Source: [Mycobacterium] zoologicum (GTDB lineage Bacteria > Actinomycetota > Actinomycetes > Mycobacteriales > Mycobacteriaceae). Taken from it: a DNA stretch of 64,000 nt. The notes under the pieces were generated by a model. That model saw nothing but the letters and a program-made list of their open reading frames with translations. It made no database searches and had not been told where the DNA came from. Of this stretch, positions 1 through 8,306 are shown in pieces (position 1 is the first letter of the stretch; every line of letters starts with the position of its first letter). The stretch covers positions 279,846-343,845 of the forward strand of contig NZ_CP083985.1 in NCBI RefSeq assembly GCF_020172665.1, read 5' to 3'. The translations under genes and the position numbers were made by a program.

Positions 1-1
1 G

Positions 2-20
2 AGATGTGTATAAGAGACAG
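2..20 (+). other. Tn5/Nextera mosaic-end adapter remnant
   Basis: These 19 bases are identical to the Tn5 transposase mosaic end used in Nextera libraries (AGATGTGTATAAGAGACAG). The G at position 1 fits the read-2 adapter arm. The sequence sits exactly at the contig edge and mmpL3 coding sequence runs directly into it, so it is untrimmed library sequence and not a biological transposon end. Confidence 0.95.
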
Positions 21-2380
21 GGGTGGGTGGGGTCGTGCGTGGGCCGTGCCGCGCCGGCACCCGCCGGGGCAGCCGCCACCATGGCGGGCGCGGCGCGGCG
101 GGTCAGTTTCCGCCGCTCGTCGGGCAGCCGGATCTCGCCGAGCCCGATCCGGTTCTGCAGGCGCTTCATCCAGCGCGGGGCCCACCAGCAGTCGTCGCCG
201 AGCAGCTTCATCACCGCCGGGACCAGGAACATCCGGATGACAGTGGCGTCGAGCAGCAGCGCGGCCATCAGGCCGAACGCCAGGTACTTCATCATCACCA
301 GGTCGGAGAACACGAAGGACGCGGCCACCACCGCGAGGATCAGTGCGGCCGCGGTGATCAGGCGGCCGGTGGTGGCGGTGCCGATCCGGATCGCCTCGGC
401 GGTGGACATCCCGGATTCTCGGGCCTCCACCATCCGGGAGACCAGGAACACCTCGTAGTCGGTGGCCAGGCCCCAACCCACGGCGACAACCAGCGCGATC
501 ACCACCACCATCAGTGGTGTGGGGGTGAAATTAAGCAGCCCCGCGCCATGGCCGTCGACGAACATCCAGGTCAGGATGCCCATCGTCGCGCCCAGAGTCA
601 GAGCGCTCATCACCGCCGCCTTCAGCGGCAGCACCAGCGAGCCGAATGCCAGGAACATCAGCAGGGTGGTGGTGGTCAGCAGGATCACCAGCATCAACGG
701 TCCCTTATCGACCAGCGCGTGGATGCTGTCCTGCTCCAGGGCGGGGGTGCCGCCGACCAGCACGGTGAGGCCCTTCGGTGTACTCAGGGCGCGCAACGCC
801 TTGATCTTGCCCGCGGCTTCGTTGCGGTCTTCCAGGCCGTTCTCGATCACCCGGGTGGTCAGGCTCTTGGAGGCACCGGGCAGGTAGGGGCGTTCTTTCC
901 ACATGCCGGCGGGGTCGTCTTCGGGGACGACGAATCCGCTGATCGCCATGGCCCGGTTACGGATGTCGGCGACCTGCTGGTCGGTGACGTCTTTGCCGCT
1001 GTCGGATTTGATCACCAGCGTCAGCTTCTCGGTGCGGAACGTCGGGAAGGTCTCGTCGAAGTGCTCCTGGGCCACCCGGGCGGTGTTGTCCGGTGGCAGG
1101 TACTTCTCGCTCATGCCGCCGAACGTCAGTTTTCCGAGCGGGATGATCAGCAGGATCATCGCGACCACGATCGGGATGGCGAAGGCCAGTGGTCGCTGCA
1201 TGACGAAGTTGACCAGCTTGCCCCAGAATCCGGCCTCGACCTCTTCGCGGGTCTTGGTTTTCTGAGTCTTCTCGGCGAACCAGCCGATGATGCGGTTGGA
1301 GAACTCCCAGTCCCGCAGGAACGGAATCCGGTAAAGGGTTCGGACCCCGAGAGCGTCGACGTTGGTCCCGAGCACGCCCAGGATGGCCGGCAGCAGGGTG
1401 ATCGACAGCAGCGCGGCCAGGCCGACCGAGGCGAAGATCGCGTACGTGATCGCCTTGACGAAGCCCTGCGGCAGCACCAGCAGGCTGGCACCGGAGACGA
1501 TGATCAGCACCGCCGAGAACACCACGGTGCGTCCGGCCGTCATGACCGACCGGCGGACCGCCGCCTCGGTGTCGTAGCCCTCGGCGATCTCTTCACGGAA
1601 CCGGCTCACCACGAACAGGCCGTAGTCGATCGCGATACCCAGGCCGATCAGCGAGACCACCGGCTGGGCGAAGAAGTTGATCGGCCCGAACATGGCGGCG
1701 AAGCGCAGGATGCCGGTTGCGCCGGCGATGCTCAAACCGCCGACGATCACCGGCAGGCTGGCGGCGATCACCCCGCCGAACACGAAGAACAGCACGATCG
1801 CCACCAGCGGCAGCGCCAGCACCTCCATGCGCTGCTGGTCGGTGGCGATGGTGCCGGTCAGTTCACTGGCGATCGGTTGCAGACCGCCGAGTTCGACTTT
1901 GCCGCCGTCGAGTTTCTGCAGGTCCGGTTCGGCCACCTGGTAGTTCTTGAGGATGGTGTCGTCGTCGTCACCCTTGATCTGGATCGACGCGAAAGCATGC
2001 TGCTTTTCCGCGTCGGCCATATTGGCCAGGGCTTCTGGATTGGTGAAGTAGCCGACCCAGTTCAGGATCTGGTCGGGGTGGTCTTCCTTGACCTTGTTCA
2101 GTTCGTCCTTGATCCCGTCGAACCAGGCCTTGTCGTCGACGGTCTCACCCTTCGGGGCGGCGAAGACCGCCACTACGTGGCTGGTGCGGTCCCGGCCGTA
2201 GACCTCGTCGCCGATGATCGATGCCCGGACCGACTGACTGCCTTCGTCGTAGAACCCGCTCTGGGTGACGTGGTCGCCCAGGCTCATGCCGTAGACGCCG
2301 CCACCGAGGCAGAGCGCCACCATCACGCCGATTACGATGAACCGGTAGCGGTATACAGTTCGACCCCACCAGGCGAACAC
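20..2380 (-). CDS. mmpL3: MmpL3 trehalose monomycolate flippase, C-terminus missing
   Basis: RND-superfamily inner-membrane transporter that exports trehalose monomycolate using the proton gradient; essential in mycobacteria. The start is GTG at 2380, preceded by GAGGAG. About 787 codons are present, against roughly 940 in M. tuberculosis. The first transmembrane helix begins near residue 10. The proton-relay Asp-Tyr pairs are visible at D252/Y253 and D641/Y642, equivalent to D256/Y257 and D645/Y646 of the M. tuberculosis protein. The transport core is therefore complete. The reading frame ends in the disordered cytoplasmic tail (motif HDPTHP) where the adapter begins. The truncation is an assembly edge, not a mutation. 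An NYN-domain gene and trmB lie upstream on the same strand, as around Rv0206c. Confidence 0.97.
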
Positions 2381-2452
2381 CTATACGCTCCTCACTACAT
2401 CTCTGTTGCGACATCTTTGGACCTGCGTCTGTGGTTCAGGCTCTCCAGTGTG

Positions 2453-3124
2453 TCACTCTCGCGAGTTCAGCAGCGAGCTCAATGGGCGGAACGGCTGCAA
2501 CCACGCCCCCTGCTCCGGCAGCGAATCCAGGCTGATTCGCGGCAGCCGCTCCCGGAAAACACCAGGGATGTCTTCCAGGTCGACGAACTCCAGGCTCTCC
2601 GAGGCTAGCGCCCAGCTGGCATGTTCGCGAAATCCGAGCACCTGAACAACCACGCCGGCCGAGCACAGTTCTTCCAGCGGTTCCCGGAACGCCTGGCCGT
2701 CGGCGGAGGCCACGACCACCCCCGCCAGCCCCTGTTCTCTGCGCAGGGCGATGTGTTCGAGCATGTCGGCGTCGACGTCACTGTCCTCGTCGACCTTGGG
2801 TTTGGCGAAGACGGCGAAACCCACGTTTCGCAGCGCCTCCACCCACGGCCGGACGACGTCCGCACTGCCCGGGGCGATGTTGGTGAACACCGTCGCCTCG
2901 GGCTCGATCGGGGTCTGCGGGTGACCCGCCGAGATCTCAGCGGTGCGGCTCAGCAGCCAGCGGCCCAGCGCGTCGAAGCGAGGCCGCTCCAACCCGGTCG
3001 GGCGCCGGCCCAGGATGGCGCCCAGGCCCATGTCCAGGTTCGGGGCGTCCCACACCAGCAGCACCCGCCGCGATTCGGGCGCGATCGCCTCGGTCGCCGA
3101 GGCGTCCAGTTCGGCCGCGATCAT
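2453..3124 (-). CDS. NYN-domain (PIN-like) putative ribonuclease
   Basis: A 223-residue protein matching Rv0207c in position and content. The NYN fold is suggested by an early acidic motif, WDAPN (D26), a central acidic cluster DSDVDAD, and SADGQ in a later strand. These are the metal-binding acidic positions expected in PIN-like nucleases. The start overlaps the stop of trmB by four bases (ATGA), so the two are probably translated together, and mmpL3 follows 72 bases downstream. A role in RNA cleavage is inferred from the fold; the substrate is unknown. No signal peptide or membrane segment is visible. Confidence 0.85.
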   Translation of the reverse strand: MIAAELDASATEAIAPESRRVLLVWDAPNLDMGLGAILGRRPTGLERPRFDALGRWLLSRTAEISAGHPQTPIEPEATVFTNIAPGSADVVRPWVEALRNVGFAVFAKPKVDEDSDVDADMLEHIALRREQGLAGVVVASADGQAFREPLEELCSAGVVVQVLGFREHASWALASESLEFVDLEDIPGVFRERLPRISLDSLPEQGAWLQPFRPLSSLLNSRE

Positions 3125-3867
3125 CGGGGCCGCTGCCAGACGAACTCGTTGATCGCGCTGCCGGCGTTGCGTCCCTTGGCCTCGTATTTGGTGGTGGGGC
3201 GTTCGACCGAGATCGGCAGGTCGGAGCCGGGTGGCACCCGACGCAGGCCGGGCTCACCGTCACCGGACTCGGCGATCTGCTCGGCGTAGCCGGCGTGGTC
3301 GGTCGCCGCGTGCAGAACTCCGCCCGGCTGCAGGCGGTCGGCGATCAACGCCATGGTGGCCGGCTGCAGCAGCCGGCGCTTGTGGTGGCGCGCTTTGGGC
3401 CACGGATCCGGGAAGAACACCCGTACCCCGATCAGCGACGACGGCGTGAGCAGGTGTTCGAGCACGTCGAGGCCGTCGCCGCGCAGCATCCTGATGTTGG
3501 TCAGCTGGTCGCGGTCGATCGCGGACAGCAACTGCGCCAGCCCACGTTCGTAGATCTCGACGGCGATCACGTCCAGGTCGGGTTCGGCCTGGGCCATCGC
3601 CGCCGTCGAGGTGCCGGCTCCGCAGCCGATCTCCAGCACCACCGGGGCGTCGCGACCGAACCAGCGGCGCAGGTCCAGCGGTTCACGCCGGTCGGGCATC
3701 GCGTCGCCGCCCAGCTCTGGCCAGAGCCGGTCCCACCTCTCGCGCTGGCCGGTGGACAGCGCGGAGTGCCGGTAGCGGACATGGAAGTTTCGGGCGCGAC
3801 GCGGGGTCGGCGGGGCCTCGATGTCGGCCGCCGGCTCGACGTCGCGCTGCGCATGCATGCCGTCCAT
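3121..3867 (-). CDS. trmB: tRNA (guanine-N7-)-methyltransferase TrmB
   Basis: Makes m7G46 in the variable loop of tRNAs using S-adenosylmethionine. The 248-residue protein has the Rossmann SAM motif LEIGCGAGTSTAAMA, the acidic end of the next strand (AVEIYERG), and the signature FFPDPWPKARHHKRR that is diagnostic of TrmB. The C-terminal TxYExK-like element (PTTKYEAKG) is also present. About 25 basic or disordered residues precede the fold. ATG at 3867 is the likely start; a second ATG lies three codons in. It is the first gene of a trmB-NYN-mmpL3 run and is divergent from the GTPase-like gene at 3970. Corresponds to Rv0208c. Confidence 0.95.
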   Translation of the reverse strand: MDGMHAQRDVEPAADIEAPPTPRRARNFHVRYRHSALSTGQRERWDRLWPELGGDAMPDRREPLDLRRWFGRDAPVVLEIGCGAGTSTAAMAQAEPDLDVIAVEIYERGLAQLLSAIDRDQLTNIRMLRGDGLDVLEHLLTPSSLIGVRVFFPDPWPKARHHKRRLLQPATMALIADRLQPGGVLHAATDHAGYAEQIAESGDGEPGLRRVPPGSDLPISVERPTTKYEAKGRNAGSAINEFVWQRPR

Positions 3868-3969
3868 GGTGACCCATGAAGCCGCCGGGACCCACTTCGC
3901 GGTTCACATTGATACCCAACAGTTGCTTACTCACCGGGTGACTCGCGTGCCGACGACGCAGCTGACACC

Positions 3970-4743
3970 ATGGCCTCGATGGGAGGCATGGTCGTGGCAC
4001 AGGCGCACCAGCTCTTCGCCGATGAGCTGACCGGACTGGCTGCCGACCTGTGCGATCCGCGGCTGTCGGCGATGGCCGTGAGCCTCACCGCGCCGCTGCG
4101 GGTCGCGGTGCGCGGCCGGCGCGGGGTGGGCCGGCGCAGCGTCGCCGCGGCGCTGGCCGGCGCCGGGGTCAATGTCGTCGCGCCTGCTGAGCCCTCCGGG
4201 GACGCCGACGTCGACGTCTATGTGGTCGCCGAAGTGGTCAAACCCGAGGACCGGACCGCACTGGCCGCGTCGCGCCGGCCGGTGCTGGCGGTGCTGAACA
4301 AGGTGGACGTGTCCGGTGTGGACGTGCGCGTCGCGGCGGCGCTGGGTGTGCCGTGGGTGCCGATGTCCGCGTTGTCCGCACTGGCCGGCGATGATCTGCG
4401 CCCGCTCAGTGGCGTCGACGACGTCGTCGCGCGCCTGACGGCGCTCGGTGCCGCCGTGCACCACCGGCGGATGACCGATGCGGTGGCCCGGTTGCAGGCG
4501 TGCGCGGTCGGTGACGACCGGATCCACGAGTTTCTGATCGCCGATGACACCGTGGCGGCCCGGATGGCCGCGGCCGAAGCCGTGATGGCAGCGCACTGCC
4601 TGGCGGGTGAACCGTCGCTGCGGCGGGCACGTCGGTGGCACGGCTGTCGCAGCATGCCGCTGGACGCCACCGGGCGAGCCTGCGCCGGCGATATCGCCCG
4701 GGGATCGCTGCGGGTATGGGCCGCGACGGCGGGCCGTTCATGA
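3970..4743 (+). CDS. Dynamin/GTPase-like protein with degenerate P-loop (Rv0209-like)
   Basis: A 257-residue soluble protein in the position of Rv0209, shorter than that protein. A P-loop-like element, GRRGVGRRS (from residue 49), has arginines where Walker A lysine and serine/threonine are expected. A good G4 motif, NKVD (110-113), remains. The C-terminus (DIARGSLRVW) looks conserved and is not a frameshift tail. The start is uncertain: ATG at 3970 has no clear ribosome site, while GGGAGG at 3981-3986 favours GTG at 3994. It overlaps the next gene by ATGA, so the two are probably co-translated partners. GTP hydrolysis is doubtful given the P-loop. Confidence 0.75.
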   Translation: MASMGGMVVAQAHQLFADELTGLAADLCDPRLSAMAVSLTAPLRVAVRGRRGVGRRSVAAALAGAGVNVVAPAEPSGDADVDVYVVAEVVKPEDRTALAASRRPVLAVLNKVDVSGVDVRVAAALGVPWVPMSALSALAGDDLRPLSGVDDVVARLTALGAAVHHRRMTDAVARLQACAVGDDRIHEFLIADDTVAARMAAAEAVMAAHCLAGEPSLRRARRWHGCRSMPLDATGRACAGDIARGSLRVWAATAGRS

Positions 4744-6224
4744 CCGACGATCCGGTAGCCCGGGTGGACGCCCTGGTGACGCAGGTAGCCCCCGGGGTGC
4801 GGCCGCCGGCGGTGCGGCGCAGCGAGGTGGTGCTGGTGACCGGCCCGTGGCTGGCCGGGGTCAGTGCGGTGGCGGTGGCGTTGGCCGACCGGCTGCCGGG
4901 GTGGCAGGTGGTCGAGGCCACCGAGATGGGACCGGGTGAGGTACCGGCGGCGGTGGTGTTCGTGGTGTCGGCCGCGGCGGCACTGACCCGGTCGGATTGC
5001 GCGCTGCTCGACGCCGCGGCCGCCCACACCGACGTGGTGATCGGGGTGGTGTCCAAGATCGACGCCCACCAGCAGTGGCGGGAGATGCAGGACGTGGCCC
5101 GCGAGGTGCTGTCGGAATATTCGCCGCGTTACCGCGACGTCGCCTGGGTGGGTGCCGCCGCGGCGCCCGCGCAAGGCGAACCGCTCATCGACGACCTGGC
5201 CGCCGAGCTGACCAAGCAGCTCGAAGACAGCGATCTGCAACGACGTAACCGGTTGCGGTCCTGGGAGTTCCAGTTGCGCACCGACGCCGACCGGATCGAC
5301 CGCAACGCCCGCGCGGACGGGCGGCGGGCGCGGGTGGCACTGCTTCAAGAGCAGCGCGACGAGGTGTTGCGGCAGCGGCGGTTGTCGAAATCGGAGCGGG
5401 TGATCGCGTTGCGCAGCCGGATCGCGACGGCCCGGGTGCAGCTCGGCTACTTCGCGCGCAAGCGGTGCGCCTCGGTGCGCGGCGAGCTCGCCGAGGACGC
5501 CGCGGGCATGACGCGTCGGCGGCTGGACGAATTCGCCGACTATGTCGGCGAGCGGTTGTCGGAGGTCGTGGCCGAGGTCGACGAGGGTGTCACCGAGCAG
5601 TTGGCCGACGTCGCCCACGAACTGGGCCTGTCCGGGGTACCGGCGTCCGATGCCGCCCTGCCGCAGGTCGAGGCCGGTGCGCCGCCATTGCGATCACGGC
5701 GGCTGGAAACGCAGCTGATGACCCTGTTGGGGGTCGGCTTCGGTGGGGGTGTGGCGCTGACGCTGAGCCGGTTGTTCGCGCACCTGGCCCCGGGGCTGGC
5801 CGCGGCCGGGGCGGTGGCCTGTGTGGTGATCGGGGTGGCCGTCACGGTGTGGGTGGTGCGGCTCCGCGGGCTGCTGCGCGATCGGGCGCTGCTGGATCGC
5901 TGGGTGGGCGAGGCCACCGGGGCGCTGGGGTCGGCGCTGGCCGAACTGGTCGCGCTGCGGGTGGTGGCGGCCGAGACGGCGCTGACCGCCGAACTGGCGG
6001 AGCGCAACGAGACCGAGGCCACTGATGCCGCCGACCGGATCGCCGGGCTGGACCGGGAACTCGCCGAGCACGCCGCGGCCGCCGCCCGCGCCGGTGCGGT
6101 GCGGGATCGCCAGTTGCCGATGCTGCGGGGTGCACTGGAGAAAGTGCGTGCTGAGCTCGCCGGAGGAGGCCCGTCGAACCCGGCGAACGCGGTGGAAGAT
6201 GCAGCCCAGACCCGGCTCGGGTAG
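4740..6224 (+). CDS. Membrane-anchored dynamin-like partner (Rv0210-like)
   Basis: A 494-residue protein whose ATG overlaps the stop of the preceding gene; this start was chosen over an upstream ATG at 4635 because the upstream part would overlap the previous gene out of frame. The N-terminus has a P-loop remnant, TGPWLAGVS (34-42), with valine instead of lysine, and a G4-like SKID (105-108). A long helical region rich in Arg and Glu follows. One or two hydrophobic segments lie around residues 320-370, then another Ala/Glu/Arg-rich helical stretch. This GTPase-helix-membrane paddle-helix layout resembles bacterial dynamin-like proteins that work in pairs. Membrane remodelling is an inference. 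Corresponds to Rv0210. Confidence 0.78.
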   Translation: MTDDPVARVDALVTQVAPGVRPPAVRRSEVVLVTGPWLAGVSAVAVALADRLPGWQVVEATEMGPGEVPAAVVFVVSAAAALTRSDCALLDAAAAHTDVVIGVVSKIDAHQQWREMQDVAREVLSEYSPRYRDVAWVGAAAAPAQGEPLIDDLAAELTKQLEDSDLQRRNRLRSWEFQLRTDADRIDRNARADGRRARVALLQEQRDEVLRQRRLSKSERVIALRSRIATARVQLGYFARKRCASVRGELAEDAAGMTRRRLDEFADYVGERLSEVVAEVDEGVTEQLADVAHELGLSGVPASDAALPQVEAGAPPLRSRRLETQLMTLLGVGFGGGVALTLSRLFAHLAPGLAAAGAVACVVIGVAVTVWVVRLRGLLRDRALLDRWVGEATGALGSALAELVALRVVAAETALTAELAERNETEATDAADRIAGLDRELAEHAAAAARAGAVRDRQLPMLRGALEKVRAELAGGGPSNPANAVEDAAQTRLG

Positions 6225-6268
6225 CGGATTATGCTCCCGTTTCGCCCGACCCGGCTACCCACGGTAAT

Positions 6269-6293
6269 CTCTTATCTAATGACGGTATAAGAG
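6269..6293. promoter_or_regulatory. Inverted repeat upstream of pckA
   Basis: Perfect 7-base inverted repeat, CTCTTAT and ATAAGAG, separated by 11 bases. It is one of the few AT-rich patches in the region and lies 64 bases before the pckA start codon. This is a plausible operator or promoter element for carbon-source control of pckA; no specific regulator is recognised. Confidence 0.45.
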
Positions 6294-6356
6294 GTGGGAC
6301 GCGGCGCGGATCTGCGGCAACGCCTACAAGTGACACAGGTTACACAGGAGAGCTCA

Positions 6357-8177
6357 ATGACCTCAGCGACCATCCCAGGTCTGGACACCGCCCCGACGAA
6401 GCACGCTGAGTTGCTGGCCTGGGTTCAAGAGGTCGCCGAGCTCACCCAGCCCGACCGGGTGGAGTGGTCCGACGGTTCCGAGGAGGAGTGGAACCGGCTG
6501 ATGACTCAGCTGGTGGATGCCGGCGCCGCGGTCAAGTTGGACGAGAAGAAGAAGCCCAACTCCTACCTGGCCGTCTCCGACCCCGCCGACGTCGCCCGCG
6601 TCGAGTCGCGCACCTTCATCTGCAGCCGCACCGCCGAAGGTGCCGGCCCCACCAACAACTGGATGGACCCCGACGAGATGCGGGCCACCATGACCGAGCT
6701 CTACCGGGGCTGCATGCGCGGCCGCACCATGTACGTCATCCCGTTCTGCATGGGCCCGCTCGGCGCCGAGGACCCCAAGCTCGGGATCGAGATCACCGAC
6801 TCGCCCTACGTGGTGACGTCGATGAAGGTGATGACCCGGATGGGCACCGCGGCGCTGGAGAAGATCGGCACCGACGGCGCCTACGTCAAGGGCCTGCACT
6901 CGGTGGGCGCACCGCTGGCCCCCGGCGAGGCCGACGTGCCGTGGCCGTGCAACACCGAGAAGTACATCACCCACTTCCCCGAGACCCGCGAGATCTGGAG
7001 CTACGGCTCGGGTTACGGCGGCAACGCGCTGCTGGGCAAGAAGTGCTACGCGCTGCGGATCGCCTCGGCGATGGCCCACGACGAGGGCTGGCTGGCCGAG
7101 CACATGCTGATCCTCAAGCTGATCTCCCCGGAGAACAAGGCCTACTACGTGGCGGCGGCGTTCCCGTCGGCCTGCGGCAAGACCAACCTGGCGATGATCC
7201 AGCCGACCATTCCGGGCTGGCGGGCCGAGACGCTCGGCGACGACATCGCCTGGATGCGGTTCGGCAAGGACGGCCGGCTCTACGCGGTGAACCCCGAGGC
7301 GGGCTTCTTCGGGGTGGCGCCGGGTACCAGCCGCGACTCCAACCCGAACGCGATGATCACACTGGAGACCGGCAACACCATCTACACCAACGTCGCCCAC
7401 ACCGACGACAACGACGTGTGGTGGGAGGGCATCGACGGCGACACCCCGGCGCACCTGACCGACTGGAAGGGCAACGACTGGACGCCCGAGTCGGGAACCC
7501 TTGCCGCCCACCCGAACTCGCGGTACTGCACCCCGATGTCGCAGTGCCCGATCCTGGCCCCGGAGTGGGACGACCCGGCCGGGGTGCCGATCTCGGCGAT
7601 CCTGTTCGGCGCTCGGCGCAAGACCACCGTGCCGCTGGTGAGCCAGGCTCGGGACTGGCAGCACGGCGTGTTCATCGGCGCCACCATGGGCAGCGAGCAG
7701 ACCGCCGCCGCCGAGGGCAAGGTCGGCGCGGTGCGCCGCGACCCGATGGCGATGCTGCCGTTCATCGGCTACAACGCCGGTGACTACATGCAGCACTGGA
7801 TCGACACCGGCAAGCACGCAGACGAGTCCAAGCTGCCCAAGGTGTTCTTCGTCAACTGGTTCCGCCGCGGCGACGACGGTCGTTTCCTGTGGCCGGGCTT
7901 CGGCGAGAACTCCCGGGTGCTCAAGTGGATCGTCGAGCGCGTCGAGGGCAAGGCCGGCGGTGAGGAGACCCCGATCGGCACAGTGCCGCACGCCTCCGAC
8001 CTGGAGTTGGCCGGGCTGGACATCGACGCCGCCGATGTCGACGCCGCGCTGAAGGTCGACGCCGACGAGTGGCGCCGCGAGCTGCCGCTGATCGAGGAAT
8101 GGTTCGAGTTCATCGGCGACAAGCTGCCCACCGGCCTGCGCGACGAGTTCGACGCCCTCAAGCAGCGCCTGGGCTGA
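6357..8177 (+). CDS. pckA: Phosphoenolpyruvate carboxykinase (GTP)
   Basis: Converts oxaloacetate and GTP to phosphoenolpyruvate, GDP and CO2, the entry step of gluconeogenesis when cells grow on lipids or other non-sugar carbon. The start ATG at 6357 has AGGAGAG five bases upstream and gives 606 residues, the same length as the M. tuberculosis enzyme (Rv0211). The GTP-type kinase loop with its mobile cysteine is seen at FPSACGKTN (C273), and the substrate loop at [14 protein letters not shown]. In-frame starts further upstream are not needed. It stands alone between the dynamin-like pair and fadD4. The hairpin just after the stop suggests a single-gene transcript. Confidence 0.98.
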   Translation: MTSATIPGLDTAPTKHAELLAWVQEVAELTQPDRVEWSDGSEEEWNRLMTQLVDAGAAVKLDEKKKPNSYLAVSDPADVARVESRTFICSRTAEGAGPTNNWMDPDEMRATMTELYRGCMRGRTMYVIPFCMGPLGAEDPKLGIEITDSPYVVTSMKVMTRMGTAALEKIGTDGAYVKGLHSVGAPLAPGEADVPWPCNTEKYITHFPETREIWSYGSGYGGNALLGKKCYALRIASAMAHDEGWLAEHMLILKLISPENKAYYVAAAFPSACGKTNLAMIQPTIPGWRAETLGDDIAWMRFGKDGRLYAVNPEAGFFGVAPGTSRDSNPNAMITLETGNTIYTNVAHTDDNDVWWEGIDGDTPAHLTDWKGNDWTPESGTLAAHPNSRYCTPMSQCPILAPEWDDPAGVPISAILFGARRKTTVPLVSQARDWQHGVFIGATMGSEQTAAAEGKVGAVRRDPMAMLPFIGYNAGDYMQHWIDTGKHADESKLPKVFFVNWFRRGDDGRFLWPGFGENSRVLKWIVERVEGKAGGEETPIGTVPHASDLELAGLDIDAADVDAALKVDADEWRRELPLIEEWFEFIGDKLPTGLRDEFDALKQRLG

Positions 8178-8197
8178 CCCCCGATTACGCCGACCGT

Positions 8198-8218
8198 GCG
8201 TGTCTGTACGCGACACGC
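8198..8218 (+). terminator. Hairpin after pckA, possible terminator
   Basis: GCGTGTC and GACACGC form a perfect 7-base stem with a 7-base loop, 20 bases after the pckA stop. There is no U-tract, which is common for mycobacterial hairpin terminators. Confidence 0.5.
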
Positions 8219-8266
8219 TGCTGATCCGGGTACATCTGCGCACGCTCGCGGCCACTGACCCCAACC

Positions 8267-8300
8267 ACTTGACACCCGTCAAGTTGGCCGGCGGTACAGT
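8267..8300 (+). promoter_or_regulatory. fadD4 promoter with overlapping palindrome
   Basis: ACTTGAC (8267-8273) and GTCAAGT (8278-8284) form a perfect inverted repeat with a 4-base spacer. The left arm contains a TTGACA-like -35. A TACAGT -10 hexamer at 8295-8300 ends six bases before the ATG of fadD4, so the mRNA is probably leaderless. The spacing between -35 and -10 is 20 bases, longer than usual, so the -35 assignment is weak; the palindrome may be a repressor site. Confidence 0.5.
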
Positions 8301-8306
8301 CTGCGC

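Noticed and set aside
1..20. Possible genuine Tn5-like transposon end
   Set aside because: There is no transposase, no target duplication, and the element stops exactly at the contig edge with flanking mmpL3 codons intact.
23..2608. Long plus-strand open frame of about 860 codons opposite mmpL3
   Set aside because: It is antisense to mmpL3, begins next to the adapter, and has the His/Gln/Arg-rich composition typical of GC-driven shadow frames.
3931..3941. TCACC-G-GGTGA palindrome between trmB and the GTPase-like gene
   Set aside because: Only 5-base arms in GC-rich sequence, with no second copy and no obvious promoter geometry.
4635..4739. ATG 4635 as start of the second dynamin-like gene
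   Set aside because: It would overlap the preceding gene by more than 100 bases; the ATGA junction at 4740 is the normal coupling.
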